From: Mitsuaria chitosanitabida ATCC BAA-476 = NBRC 102408
GTDB lineage: Bacteria > Pseudomonadota > Gammaproteobacteria > Burkholderiales > Burkholderiaceae_C
Length of the DNA: 64,000 bases
Direction: 5' to 3'
NCBI RefSeq assembly: GCF_001598255.1
Contig: NZ_BCYP01000008.1
Location: 1-64,000, forward strand
Below, piece after piece: positions 17,781 to 26,628 of the stretch. The position numbers and the translations under genes are program-made. Within the stretch, counting starts at the first letter, position 1, and the number at the start of each line of letters is the position of its first letter. The notes beneath the pieces were generated by a model. The model ran no database searches. It worked only from the letters and a program-made list of their open reading frames with translations, and was not told where the DNA came from.

Positions 17781-19643
17781 TCAGCCGCCCACGATCCAGC
17801 GCGCGATGTGGAAGGTCGCGTACGACGCGCCGTAGGCCAGCGCGAACAGGTAGGCCAGCATGATCGCGGGGATCTTGTAGCCGCCGGTCTCGCGCTTGAC
17901 CGCCGCGATCGTGGACAGGCACTGCGGCGCGAAGATGAACCAGGCCAGCAGCGAGAAGGCCGTCGGCAGGCCCCAGGTCGAGGCAATCAGCGGGGTCAGG
18001 GCTTGCGCCGCGTCGTCGCCGCCGGACAGCGAGTACACCGTGCCCAGCGCGCTCACGACGATCTCGCGCGCCGCCATGCCGGGCACCAGCGCCAGGCTGA
18101 TCTGCCAGTTGAAGCCGATGGGCTCGAAGATCCAGGCCAGACCGCGGCCCAGGTAGCCGGCGAAGCTGTACTGGATGGCCGGGCCGGTGGCGCCTTCCGG
18201 CGCGCCGGGGAAGGTCGACAGCAGCCACAGCAGCAGGGTCAGCGCCAGGATGATGCCGCCCACGCGCTTGAGGAAGATCTCCGCGCGCTGCCACAGCCCG
18301 ATCGCGATGTTGCGCGCATGCGGCCAGTGGTAGCTGGGCAGTTCCATCATCAGCGGACGCACCTGGCGACCGGCGTCGGTGAAGCGCTTCATCAGCCAGG
18401 CCACGCCCATCGCCGCCAGGATGCCGGCGAAGTACAGGACGAAGAGCACCAGGCCCTGCAGCTCGATGCCGCCCCACAGCGTGCGCTGCGGGATGAAGGC
18501 GCCGATCAGCAGCGCGTACACCGGCAGCCGCGCCGAGCAGGTCATCAGCGGCGCGATCAGGATGGTCACCAGTCGGTCGCGCGCGTTGGCGATCGAGCGC
18601 GTGGCCATGATCCCCGGGATCGCGCAGGCGAAGCTGGACAGCAGCGGGATGAAGCTGCGGCCCGACAGGCCCACCGAGCCCATGATCCGGTCCAGCAGGA
18701 AGGCCGCGCGCGGCAGGTAGCCCGATTCCTCGAGGATCAGGATGAAGAAGAACAGGATCAGGATCTGCGGCAGGAAGACCAGCACGCCGCCCACGCCCGC
18801 GATCAGGCCGTCCACAACCAGGCTGCGCAGATGGCCCTCGGGCAGCAGCGCGCCGGCCTGTTCGCCCAGCCACGCGGTGCCGGCCTCGATCCATTCCTTC
18901 GGGACCTCGGCCCACGCGAACACCGCCTGGAACAGGAAGAACAACAGCACCGCCAGGATGATCGGCCCCAGCACCGGGTGCAGGACCACGCGGTCGACCT
19001 TGTCGCTGGGCAGCTCGCCCTGCAGGCCGTCCAGGTGCAGTTCCTTGAGGATGTGATTGATGCGGGCGGTGTCCTCGCCCTCGGGCACCGGCGTCGCGGT
19101 GGCCCACAGGTCGGGCTGGTCCAGCACCGCGCGCAGCTCGTCGAGCCCGTCGCCGTCGGTCGCCACCGTGCGGATCACCGGCACGCCGAGCAGCTCGCTC
19201 ATCTTGGCGGTGTCCACCTCGATGCCGCGGCGCTTGGCCAGGTCGGCCATGTTCAGCGCGACCACGCAGGGCAGGCCCTGGCGCTGCACCGACAGGAACA
19301 GACGCAGGTTGCGGCGCAGGTTGGTCGCATCCAGCACGCAGACGATCAGGTCGGGGCGCTTCTCGCCGGTGGCGCGGCCGGCCAGCACGTCGACGGTGAC
19401 GCGCTCGTCGGGCGAGCGCGGATAGAGCGAGTAGGTGCCAGGGAGGTCCAGCACGCGCAGCAGCTTGCCGGCGGCGGTCTTGAGCTTGCCTTCCTTGCGC
19501 TCGACGGTCACGCCGGCGTAGTTCGCGACCTTCTGGCGGCTGCCCGTCAGGCGGTTGAACAGCGCCGTCTTGCCGCAATTGGGATTGCCGACCAGCGCCA
19601 GCAGCGGTCCCGCGGGATGGATGTGGACGACGGCCTCACGCAT
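17781..19643 (-). CDS. feoB: Ferrous iron transport protein B
   Basis: 620 aa. The N-terminal G-protein domain has G1 GNPNCGKT at residues 19-26, a DLPG G3 box and NMADLAKRRG containing G4. A helical GDI-like spacer follows, then a polytopic membrane domain with the family segments ESGYLPRAAF and CAIPGIMATRS. It takes up Fe2+ across the inner membrane. It is shorter than E. coli FeoB (773 aa) because the C-terminal part is reduced, as in many betaproteobacteria. The start overlaps the end of feoA by 8 bases. No feoC is seen. Confidence 0.95.
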   Translation of the reverse strand: MREAVVHIHPAGPLLALVGNPNCGKTALFNRLTGSRQKVANYAGVTVERKEGKLKTAAGKLLRVLDLPGTYSLYPRSPDERVTVDVLAGRATGEKRPDLIVCVLDATNLRRNLRLFLSVQRQGLPCVVALNMADLAKRRGIEVDTAKMSELLGVPVIRTVATDGDGLDELRAVLDQPDLWATATPVPEGEDTARINHILKELHLDGLQGELPSDKVDRVVLHPVLGPIILAVLLFFLFQAVFAWAEVPKEWIEAGTAWLGEQAGALLPEGHLRSLVVDGLIAGVGGVLVFLPQILILFFFILILEESGYLPRAAFLLDRIMGSVGLSGRSFIPLLSSFACAIPGIMATRSIANARDRLVTILIAPLMTCSARLPVYALLIGAFIPQRTLWGGIELQGLVLFVLYFAGILAAMGVAWLMKRFTDAGRQVRPLMMELPSYHWPHARNIAIGLWQRAEIFLKRVGGIILALTLLLWLLSTFPGAPEGATGPAIQYSFAGYLGRGLAWIFEPIGFNWQISLALVPGMAAREIVVSALGTVYSLSGGDDAAQALTPLIASTWGLPTAFSLLAWFIFAPQCLSTIAAVKRETGGYKIPAIMLAYLFALAYGASYATFHIARWIVGG

Positions 19644-19941
19644 GCGCGGCTCCCGTCGGCAGCGCGACCGTCAGGCCGTCCTGCGACCCATCGGCCAGAT
19701 GCACGCAATCGGCCTCGGCGCGGCGCAGGGCGAAGGTCGACTGGCCGATCCGCACCACCAGCGGATCCGCGCCGGGCATGGCGCGTGCCAGCACGGCGAC
19801 GTGTTCGCCGGGGACGAAGCCCAGCTCCTCCAGCCATTGCTTCCATTCCGGGGCATGGGCCGGGGCCTCGAGCGCCTTGACGCGGTGCGCCTGGCCGATG
19901 GCGGCCTGGGCGAGGGTGGGGACGGGGAGAACAGCGCTCAT
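19636..19941 (-). CDS. feoA: Ferrous iron transport protein A
   Basis: 101 aa, an SH3-like FeoA fold with the conserved LEELGFVPGEHVAVLARAMP core and LVVRIGQSTFALRRAEADCV. FeoA is a small cytoplasmic protein needed for FeoB activity. The gene lies directly upstream of feoB with an 8-base overlap and begins about 40 bases downstream of a Fur-box-like sequence, so the pair should be derepressed under iron limitation. Confidence 0.92.
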   Translation of the reverse strand: MSAVLPVPTLAQAAIGQAHRVKALEAPAHAPEWKQWLEELGFVPGEHVAVLARAMPGADPLVVRIGQSTFALRRAEADCVHLADGSQDGLTVALPTGAAHA

Positions 19942-19978
19942 GTCAGCGGAAGCCTGCGAACCAGCGAAGCGTAGGATT

Positions 19979-19997
19979 CTAAATGATAGTAATTCTC
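19979..19997 (-). promoter_or_regulatory. Fur-box-like operator upstream of feoA
   Basis: Read on the minus strand this is GAGAATTACTATCATTTAG, matching the 19-base Fur consensus GATAATGATAATCATTATC at 12 positions. It is an AT-rich patch in GC-rich surroundings, 38 bases before the feoA start, where a Fur repressor would block transcription. Confidence 0.7.
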
Positions 19998-20160
19998 AAC
20001 TTGTAGTGGCAGGTCAAGGTGAGCGTTCGGTGAATCCTGGGGCGCACAGCGAGCGCCGCGAACGGGCCGGGCCCGGCTGCGCGGAGACCGCCCGGAGATC
20101 CCCGATTCCTCAGGCGCGCGGGGGCCGGGATGAAGGGGAGAGCCCCGGCGCCGGTGGGTC

Positions 20161-20176
20161 CGCAAACGTTTAGCGT
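20161..20176. promoter_or_regulatory. LacI/PurR-like operator candidate before the nucleoside operon
   Basis: CGCAAACGTTTAGCGT resembles the PurR/LacI-family operator ACGCAAACGTTTGCGT with one extra A; the core AAACGTTT is a perfect palindrome. It lies about 180 bases before the first gene of a nucleoside uptake and salvage operon, near a TTGACG hexamer at 20182. No LacI-family gene is present in the window. Confidence 0.45.
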
Positions 20177-20352
20177 TTTCCTTGACGTGGCTTACACTCC
20201 CGCCTTCTTAGAATGCGCCGCTTGCTCCTGGCCGGTCGATTCCCGGCGGCCTGGGTCCAGCGGCGTTCCGCTGGCCGCTGCCGGTCGAGGTGGTCCCTGT
20301 GGCCCGAATCGTGCATGCTGGCGGATCCCCCCTTTCTCGGACTGAGACCGCA

Positions 20353-21348
20353 ATGATGAAGCCCTCCCTGTCGCTTTCCTCGATCACGCTGGCCGGCCTG
20401 CTGCTGGCGGTTTCCGGCTCGGTGGCCGCGCAGGCGACGACGCCGGCGGTGATCTTCGACATGGGCGGCAAGTTCGACAAATCCTTCAACGAGGCCGCCT
20501 ACCGCGGCGTCGAGCAGTGGAAGAAGGACACGGGCGGCAAGTACCTCGAGTTCGAGATCTCCAACGAGACCCAGCGCGTGCAGGCGATCCGCCGCATGGC
20601 CGAGCGTGGCGCCAGCCCCATCATCTCGGTGGGCTTCGCCCAGGCCTCGGCGCTGAACCAGGTCGCCAAGGACTTCCCCAAGACCAAGTTCGTCATCATC
20701 GACGAGAAGGTCAACCAGCCCAACGTGCAGTCGGTGCTGTTCAAGGAACAAGAGGGCAGCTTCCTCGTCGGCGCGCTGGCCGCGCTGACCAGCAAGACCG
20801 GCAAGGTCGGCTTCGTGGGCGGCATGGACATCCCGCTGATCCGCAAGTTCGAGTGCGGCTATGAGCAGGGCGCCAAGGCGGCCAACGCCAAGGTCGAGGT
20901 CTTCAAGAACATGACCGGCACCACGGCCTCGGCCTGGAACGATCCGACCCGCGGCGGCGAGCTGGCCAAGGCGCAGTTCGCCAAGGGCGTGGACGTGGTC
21001 TTCGCCGCGGCCGGCGGCACCGGCGTCGGCGTCTACCAGGCCGCCAAGGACGCCGGCAAGTTCGCCATCGGCGTGGACAGCAACCAGAACCACCTGCAGC
21101 CCGGCACCATGCTGAGCTCCATGGTCAAGCGCGTGGACGTGGCCGTCTACAACGTGCTCAAGGAATGGAAGCCCGGCGTCAACGTGCTGGGCCTGAAGGA
21201 AGGCGGCGTCGAGTACGCCATCGACCAGAACAACGCCAAGCTGATCGCCCCGGCGATCAAGACCAAGGTCGACGCGCTGAAGGCCGACATCATCGCCGGC
21301 AAGATCAAGGTCGCCGACTACATGGCGGACAACGCCTGCAAGAACTGA
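20353..21348 (+). CDS. BMP-family nucleoside-binding protein of ABC transporter
   Basis: 331 aa from ATG 20353, chosen because a typical signal peptide begins there (SSITLAGLLLAVSGSVAAQA). The mature part matches the BMP/Med family: VIFDMGGKFDKSFNEAAYRG, then SVGFAQASALNQVAKDFP, VGFVGGMDIPLIRKFECGYE and FAAAGGTGVGVYQAAKD. It is the periplasmic receptor that delivers nucleosides to the permeases encoded downstream. The genes for the ATPase, two permeases and four catabolic enzymes follow in order on the same strand, which points to purine and pyrimidine nucleosides as substrates. Confidence 0.93.
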   Translation: MMKPSLSLSSITLAGLLLAVSGSVAAQATTPAVIFDMGGKFDKSFNEAAYRGVEQWKKDTGGKYLEFEISNETQRVQAIRRMAERGASPIISVGFAQASALNQVAKDFPKTKFVIIDEKVNQPNVQSVLFKEQEGSFLVGALAALTSKTGKVGFVGGMDIPLIRKFECGYEQGAKAANAKVEVFKNMTGTTASAWNDPTRGGELAKAQFAKGVDVVFAAAGGTGVGVYQAAKDAGKFAIGVDSNQNHLQPGTMLSSMVKRVDVAVYNVLKEWKPGVNVLGLKEGGVEYAIDQNNAKLIAPAIKTKVDALKADIIAGKIKVADYMADNACKN

Positions 21349-21382
21349 TTCCGAGCCTCGCGCTCCCGCACGCTTCCTCACC

Positions 21383-22966
21383 ATGACAGAGCCCACACGC
21401 GGCGGCGCCGCGCCCGCGGTACGCCTGTGCGACATCTCCAAGCGCTTCGGCGCGGTGCAGGCCAACCGGGCGGTGTCGCTGTCGGTCATGCCCGGCACCG
21501 TGCACGGCCTGGTCGGCGAGAACGGCGCCGGCAAGAGCACGCTGATGGCCATCCTCTACGGCTACTACCACGCCGACGAGGGCCACATCGAGGTCGACGG
21601 CCAGCGCGTCTCCATCGCCAATTCGCATCAGGCCATCGCGCTGGGCATCGGCATGGTCCATCAGCACTTCATGCTGGTGGACACGCTGTCCGCGCTGGAC
21701 AACGTGATGCTGGGCGCCGAGCCCGCCTTCTTCCTGTCGCGCGCCAAGAAGCAGGTGCGCCGGGAGCTGGAAGCGCTGATGCGCGACACCGGCCTGACGG
21801 TGCGCCTGGACGCGACCGTCGCGGATCTGCCCGTCGGTGAGCTGCAGCGGCTGGAGATCCTGAAGGCGCTGTATCGCGGCGCCCGCATCCTGATCCTGGA
21901 CGAGCCTACCGCGGTGCTGACCCCGCAGGAGACGGACCAGCTCTTCGAGGTGCTGCGCCGTCTGCGCGAGCGCGGCACGACCATCCTGCTGATCACACAC
22001 AAGCTGCGCGAAGTCATGGCCTTGTGCGACGCGGTCACCGTGATGCGCGCCGGCACCGTGATCGAGACCGTCGCCATCGGCGACACCAGTCCCGAGGCGC
22101 TGGCCGAGAGCATGGTCGGCCGCAAGGTCAACCTGGGCCGCGACGGTGGCGCCGCCAAGCCGCACTCCGATCAACCGGTGCTGCGCGCCGAGGGCCTGAC
22201 CGTGGCCAGCGGCGAGACCGGCTCCGGCGTCCATCTGCTGGCCAACGCGACGCTGTCGCTGCGTCCGGGCGAGATCGTCGGCGTGGCCGGCGTGTCGGGC
22301 AACGGCCAGAGCGAGCTGCTGGAAGTCCTGGCGGGCATGCGCGCGCCGGACGCCGGCACGCTGCATGTGGCGGGCCGCGACTTCCATGCCGCGTCCTGGA
22401 TGGATCCCAGCACCGCGCGTGATCTGAAACTCGCGCACGTGCCCGAGGACCGCCACGCGCTGGGCATGGTGCTGAGCTTCCCCGCGTGGGAGACGGCGGC
22501 GCTGGGCTATCACGAGCAGGACCAGTACCGGGCCGGCCCCTTCGGCCTCGGCATGGACCAGCGCCACCTGCGCGCCAAGACGGCCGAGATGATGGAGCGC
22601 TTCGACGTCCGCCCGCGCAATGCGGAGCTGGGCTCGTCCAAGTTCTCCGGCGGTAATCAGCAGAAGCTGATTCTGGCGCGCGAGATCGGCCAGCAGCCGG
22701 CCGTGCTGCTGGTGGGCCAGCCCACGCGCGGCGTGGACATAGGCGCCATCGAATTCATCCACAACCAGCTGCGCCGCCTGCGCGACGCCGGCTGCGCCGT
22801 GCTGCTGGTGTCCAGCGAGCTCGACGAGATCCTGGCCCTGGCGGACCGCGTGGTCGTCATGAACGCCGGCCGCATCACCGGAGAGCTCGCCATCGAGGAC
22901 TGCTCCGAGAAGAACCTGGGCCTGCTGATGGCGGCCTCCCCGACCCAAGAGAAGACCGCCGCATGA
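21383..22966 (+). CDS. Nucleoside ABC transporter ATP-binding protein (double ATPase)
   Basis: 527 aa with two fused ABC domains, as in ribose/nucleoside importers of the YufO type. The first half has Walker A GENGAGKST (about residues 47-55) and Walker B RILILDEPTAVLT. The second half has the degenerate Walker A GVSGNGQS typical of this class and signature KFSGGNQQKLILARE with QPTRGVDIGAIEF. It sits in the cytoplasm and powers import. Its stop overlaps the next start (ATGA). Confidence 0.94.
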   Translation: MTEPTRGGAAPAVRLCDISKRFGAVQANRAVSLSVMPGTVHGLVGENGAGKSTLMAILYGYYHADEGHIEVDGQRVSIANSHQAIALGIGMVHQHFMLVDTLSALDNVMLGAEPAFFLSRAKKQVRRELEALMRDTGLTVRLDATVADLPVGELQRLEILKALYRGARILILDEPTAVLTPQETDQLFEVLRRLRERGTTILLITHKLREVMALCDAVTVMRAGTVIETVAIGDTSPEALAESMVGRKVNLGRDGGAAKPHSDQPVLRAEGLTVASGETGSGVHLLANATLSLRPGEIVGVAGVSGNGQSELLEVLAGMRAPDAGTLHVAGRDFHAASWMDPSTARDLKLAHVPEDRHALGMVLSFPAWETAALGYHEQDQYRAGPFGLGMDQRHLRAKTAEMMERFDVRPRNAELGSSKFSGGNQQKLILAREIGQQPAVLLVGQPTRGVDIGAIEFIHNQLRRLRDAGCAVLLVSSELDEILALADRVVVMNAGRITGELAIEDCSEKNLGLLMAASPTQEKTAA

Positions 22967-24096
22967 GTAGCCAAGCCTTGCAGATGCCGCGCTGGATGGA
23001 CCTGGTGCTGCTGCCGCTGTGGAACCTGCTGATCGCGGTGGCGGTGGCTGGTGGCGTGGTGCTGCTGATCGGCGCGAGCCCGATGCAGGCGCTGACGGTG
23101 CTGCTCGACGGCGCGCTGGGCAGCGCCCGCGGCCTGGGCTACACGCTGTACTACACGACCACCTTCATCTTCACCGGCCTGGCCGTGGCCGTGGCCTTCC
23201 ACGGCGGGCTGTTCAACATCGGCGGGGAAGGGCAGGCGACGCTGGGCGGCATCGGCGTGGCACTGCTGTCGCTGTGGCTGGGGCCCAAGCTGCCGGGCTT
23301 CGTGATGATCCCATTGGCCATCGTGGCCGCGGCCATCTTCGGCATGCTGTGGGCCGCGGTGCCCGGCTATCTGCAGGCCTGGCGCGGCAGCCACGTGGTG
23401 ATCACCACCATCATGTTCAACTTTCTGGCGGCCAGCCTGAACGGCTACCTGCTGGTGAACTGGCTGCGCCCGAACGGCTCGATGTCGGTCGAGAGCGATG
23501 CCTTCGCCGACTCGGCTCGCATGCCCGCGGTGCACGAACTGCTGGCCAAGTTCGGCGTCGAATGGCCTTCGTCGCCGCTGAACCTGTCCATCCTGCTGGC
23601 GCTGGTCGCCAGCGTCTTCGTCTGGTGGTTCCTGTGGAAGAGCCGCGCCGGCTACGTGCTGCGCGCGGTCGGCTCGAATCCGACGGCGGCGCATTACGCC
23701 GGCATCCGGCCGCGCTGGCAGGTGCTGGCCGCGATGGGCCTGTCCGGCGCGCTGGCCGGTCTGGTCGGCGTCAACGAGATCGCCGGCGTGCAGGGCAAGC
23801 TGACGCTGGACTTCGTCGCCGGCGCCGGCTTCACTGGCATCGCCGTGGCCCTGATGGGCCGCAACCATCCGGTCGGGATCATCCTGGCCTCGCTGCTGTT
23901 CGGCACGCTGTATCAGGGCGGGGTCGAGGTCTCCTTCGAGGTGCCCGGCTTCAGCCGCGAGATGGTGGTGACGGTGCAGGGCCTGATCGTGCTGTTCGCC
24001 GGCGCGATGGCCATGGTGAGCGCGCCCATGTTCGCCAAGCTCTATGCGATGGTGGCCCGCAAGCGCGGCGCCACCGAGGGGAAGTCCAATGGATGA
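22963..24096 (+). CDS. Nucleoside ABC transporter permease 1
   Basis: 377 aa, multi-spanning inner-membrane protein of the BPD_transp_2 (YufP-like) type, with FNIGGEGQATLGGIGVALLS and the coupling-loop region GSNPTAAHYAGIRP. Its start overlaps the ATPase stop by four bases and its end overlaps the next permease by eight bases, so all three should be made together. With the second permease it forms the nucleoside channel. Confidence 0.93.
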   Translation: MSSQALQMPRWMDLVLLPLWNLLIAVAVAGGVVLLIGASPMQALTVLLDGALGSARGLGYTLYYTTTFIFTGLAVAVAFHGGLFNIGGEGQATLGGIGVALLSLWLGPKLPGFVMIPLAIVAAAIFGMLWAAVPGYLQAWRGSHVVITTIMFNFLAASLNGYLLVNWLRPNGSMSVESDAFADSARMPAVHELLAKFGVEWPSSPLNLSILLALVASVFVWWFLWKSRAGYVLRAVGSNPTAAHYAGIRPRWQVLAAMGLSGALAGLVGVNEIAGVQGKLTLDFVAGAGFTGIAVALMGRNHPVGIILASLLFGTLYQGGVEVSFEVPGFSREMVVTVQGLIVLFAGAMAMVSAPMFAKLYAMVARKRGATEGKSNG

Positions 24097-25054
24097 GGTG
24101 CTGATCGGCTCCGTGCTGGCGTCGACGCTGCGCGTCACCACGCCGCTGCTGTTCGCGGCGCTCGCGGGTTTGGTGTCGGAGCGCTCCGGCGTGGTCGACA
24201 TCGGTCTGGAGGGGAAGATGCTGGCGGCGGCCTTCGCGGCCGCGGCGATGGCCAGCGTGTCGCACTCGACGACGCTGGGCCTGCTGGCCGCGATCGGCGT
24301 GGCGGTGGCGATGTCCATGATCCACGGCTTCGCGACGGTGACGCACCGCGGCGACCAGGTGGTCTCGGGCGTCGCGCTGAACATGGTGGCGGCCGGCCTG
24401 ACCGTGGTGCTGGGCATCGCCTGGTTCGCGCAGGGCGGCCAGACGCCCCCCATCGATTCCGCGCAGCGCATCACCGGCGTGCTGCCGCAGTTCGCCGAGC
24501 CGGTGGCGGGCAGCTGGTTCTCCTCGCTGATCGGTCACGGCCTGCTGAGTCACAACCTGCTGGTCTATCTGGCCTTCGCGCTGGTGGGCGTGGTGTGGTT
24601 CTTCCTGGAGCGCACCCGTCCCGGCCTGCGCCTGCGCGCGGTGGGCGAGAACCCCGCCATGGTCGACGCGGCCGGCGTCTCGGTCCCGCGACTGCGCTAT
24701 GCGGCGCTGGCCATCAACGGCGTGCTGTGCGGTCTGGGCGGCGCCTATCTGACGCTGGCGCAGAACGCCTCGTTCTCGCCCAACATGACCGCGGGCCGCG
24801 GCTTCATCGCGCTGGCCGCGATGATCTTCGGCAAGTGGAAGCCGATGCCCACGCTGTGCGCCTGCCTGCTGTTCGGCTTCCTGGACGCCGTCGCGATCCG
24901 CCTGCAGGGCGTGTCGCTGCCGGGCATCGGCGAGGTGCCGGTCCAGTTGATCCAGGCGCTGCCCTACATCCTGACCGTGATCCTGCTGGCCGGCTTCATC
25001 GGCCAGGCGATCGCGCCCAAGGCGCTCAGCAAGCCCTACGTGAAGGAGCGTTGA
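24089..25054 (+). CDS. Nucleoside ABC transporter permease 2
   Basis: 321 aa from ATG 24089, which overlaps the end of permease 1 by eight bases; a start at 24044 lies inside the upstream gene and adds non-family residues. Polytopic membrane protein of the YufQ type with SERSGVVDIGLEGKMLAAAF and AVGENPAMVDAAGVSV as coupling region. Partner of permease 1. Confidence 0.93.
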   Translation: MDEVLIGSVLASTLRVTTPLLFAALAGLVSERSGVVDIGLEGKMLAAAFAAAAMASVSHSTTLGLLAAIGVAVAMSMIHGFATVTHRGDQVVSGVALNMVAAGLTVVLGIAWFAQGGQTPPIDSAQRITGVLPQFAEPVAGSWFSSLIGHGLLSHNLLVYLAFALVGVVWFFLERTRPGLRLRAVGENPAMVDAAGVSVPRLRYAALAINGVLCGLGGAYLTLAQNASFSPNMTAGRGFIALAAMIFGKWKPMPTLCACLLFGFLDAVAIRLQGVSLPGIGEVPVQLIQALPYILTVILLAGFIGQAIAPKALSKPYVKER

Positions 25055-25056
25055 TC

Positions 25057-25497
25057 ATGAGCCAAGACCTGATCGCTTCGATTCCGCTGCCGGCGGACCT
25101 GATCCAGCAGATGCTGAAGGCGGCGCTGGACGCGCGTCAGCATTCGCATGCCCCTTACTCGAAGTACTTCGTCGGCGCCGCGGTGCTGGACGAGCACGGC
25201 CGCATCCACGCCGGCTGCAACATCGAGAACGCCGCCTACCCGCAAGGCTGGTGCGCCGAGACCAATGCGCTGGGCCACATGATCATGGGCGGCGGCCGCA
25301 TCGCCCGCGCGGTGATGGTGACGGGCGCGGGCTCGGAGATCATCACCCCATGCGGCGGCTGCCGGCAGAAGCTGCGGGAGTTCGCGAAGCCGCAGGACCT
25401 GATCGTGATCGCGGGCGACGCCAGCGGCGTGCGGGCGCACTGGACGCTGGAGCAGTTGCTCCCCGCCAGCTTCGGTCCCGATCACCTGACGAGCTGA
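25057..25497 (+). CDS. cdd: Cytidine deaminase
   Basis: 146 aa, the short homotetrameric type. Catalytic and zinc-binding motifs are intact: CNIENAAYPQGWCAETNALG with the Cys ligand region and Glu, and TPCGGCRQKLREF with the two further Cys ligands. HAPYSKYFVGAAVL forms the substrate pocket. It converts cytidine or deoxycytidine to uridine or deoxyuridine. It starts two bases after the permease stop, with AAGGAG upstream. Confidence 0.95.
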   Translation: MSQDLIASIPLPADLIQQMLKAALDARQHSHAPYSKYFVGAAVLDEHGRIHAGCNIENAAYPQGWCAETNALGHMIMGGGRIARAVMVTGAGSEIITPCGGCRQKLREFAKPQDLIVIAGDASGVRAHWTLEQLLPASFGPDHLTS

Positions 25498-25586
25498 GCG
25501 CCTCACAGACGACCGGCCGGGCCCACGAGGCCCGGTCTTCACATGAAACGCCGCGCGCCCGTCGCGCGCGACCAGGAGAGAGAACC

Positions 25587-26444
25587 ATGTCCACGCCCCT
25601 GCAAGGTGCCGAACTCGCGGCCGCCATCACCACCAGCGTCGAGCGCCTGAAGTCCGCGTTCGGCGAGCACGCCCCCGACGTCGCCGTGGTGCTGGGCTCC
25701 GGCTGGGCCGGCGCCGTCGATCAGCTGCACGAGGTCCAGAACCTCGCCTATGCCGAGCTGCCCGCCTTCCCGCAGCCCAAGGTCGAGGGCCACGTGGCCG
25801 AGATCGCGGTGGGCCGCGTCGGCCAGCAACGCGTGGCGATGCTGCGCGGCCGCGCGCACACCTACGAGAGCGGCGATTGCACCGGCATGGCCGGCGCGAT
25901 CCGCAGCCTGAAGGCCTGGGGCGTGAAGGTGCTGGTGCTGACGAACGCGTCGGGCAGCCTGCGCTCGCATCAGCCCCCGGGCAGCCTGATGCTGATCTCG
26001 GACCACATCAACGCGCCGCAGCGCTCGCCGCTCACCGGCATGAGCGGCAGCGACCGCTTCTGCGACCTGAGCGTGGCCTACGACAAGGAACTGCGCCAGC
26101 AAGGCTTCAAGGTCGCGCAGCAGCACAACATGGTGCTGACCGAGGGCGTGTACGTGTGGGCCGTGGGCCCGCACTTCGAGACGCCGGCCGAGATCCGCAT
26201 GTTCGCCGCCTGGGGCGCGGACGCGGTGGGCATGAGCACCGTCCCCGAGACCATCCTGGCCCGCCACGCGGGTCTGCGCGTGGCCGGCCTGGCGCTGATC
26301 ACCAACATGGCGGCCGGCATGTCCGACGAGGCGCTGACGCACGCGCTGACGCTGCAGCAGGCCAAGCTGTCGGGCGAGCGCGCGGCGGCCTTCCTGGGCC
26401 AGTACTTGGCCTCGCTGGCGACGCTGGAATCGCTGAAGGACTGA
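25587..26444 (+). CDS. Purine-nucleoside phosphorylase (class II, trimeric type)
   Basis: 285 aa from ATG 25587, with AGGAGAGAG upstream. Phosphate and ribose site motifs VVLGSGWAGA, MLRGRAHTYE, VLTNASGSLR and the later AVGMSTVPETI are those of trimeric PNPs. It cleaves imported purine nucleosides to the free base and (deoxy)ribose-1-phosphate. It follows cdd by 89 bases in the same operon. Confidence 0.92.
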   Translation: MSTPLQGAELAAAITTSVERLKSAFGEHAPDVAVVLGSGWAGAVDQLHEVQNLAYAELPAFPQPKVEGHVAEIAVGRVGQQRVAMLRGRAHTYESGDCTGMAGAIRSLKAWGVKVLVLTNASGSLRSHQPPGSLMLISDHINAPQRSPLTGMSGSDRFCDLSVAYDKELRQQGFKVAQQHNMVLTEGVYVWAVGPHFETPAEIRMFAAWGADAVGMSTVPETILARHAGLRVAGLALITNMAAGMSDEALTHALTLQQAKLSGERAAAFLGQYLASLATLESLKD

Positions 26445-26628
26445 GGTCCGGCGAGCGCAAGATCGGGGCCGGAGAAGCCCCGGCGGCGGCCCGCGTGGCC
26501 CGCGCGATCGGCCCGATCGCGACGCGGCGCCCGGGTCTCCCTCCGCATGACACGTGGCCGGCGCGGCGCCACGGACAGCCGCGCGCCGCCTCCGATCCCG
26601 GAGGTGGGAGAGCAGTAGGGAGCAGTGG

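Noticed and set aside
15790-19578. A 1,262-codon open frame on the minus strand spanning the DUF885 and feoB genes
   Set aside because: Only the part from 17661 down is a real protein. Upstream of it the frame runs out of phase through feoB, giving Arg/Pro/Ala-rich sequence without family likeness.
20182-20214. Sigma-70 promoter TTGACG ... TAGAAT before the nucleoside operon
   Set aside because: The hexamers look good singly, but the spacer is 21 bases, too long for confident assignment.
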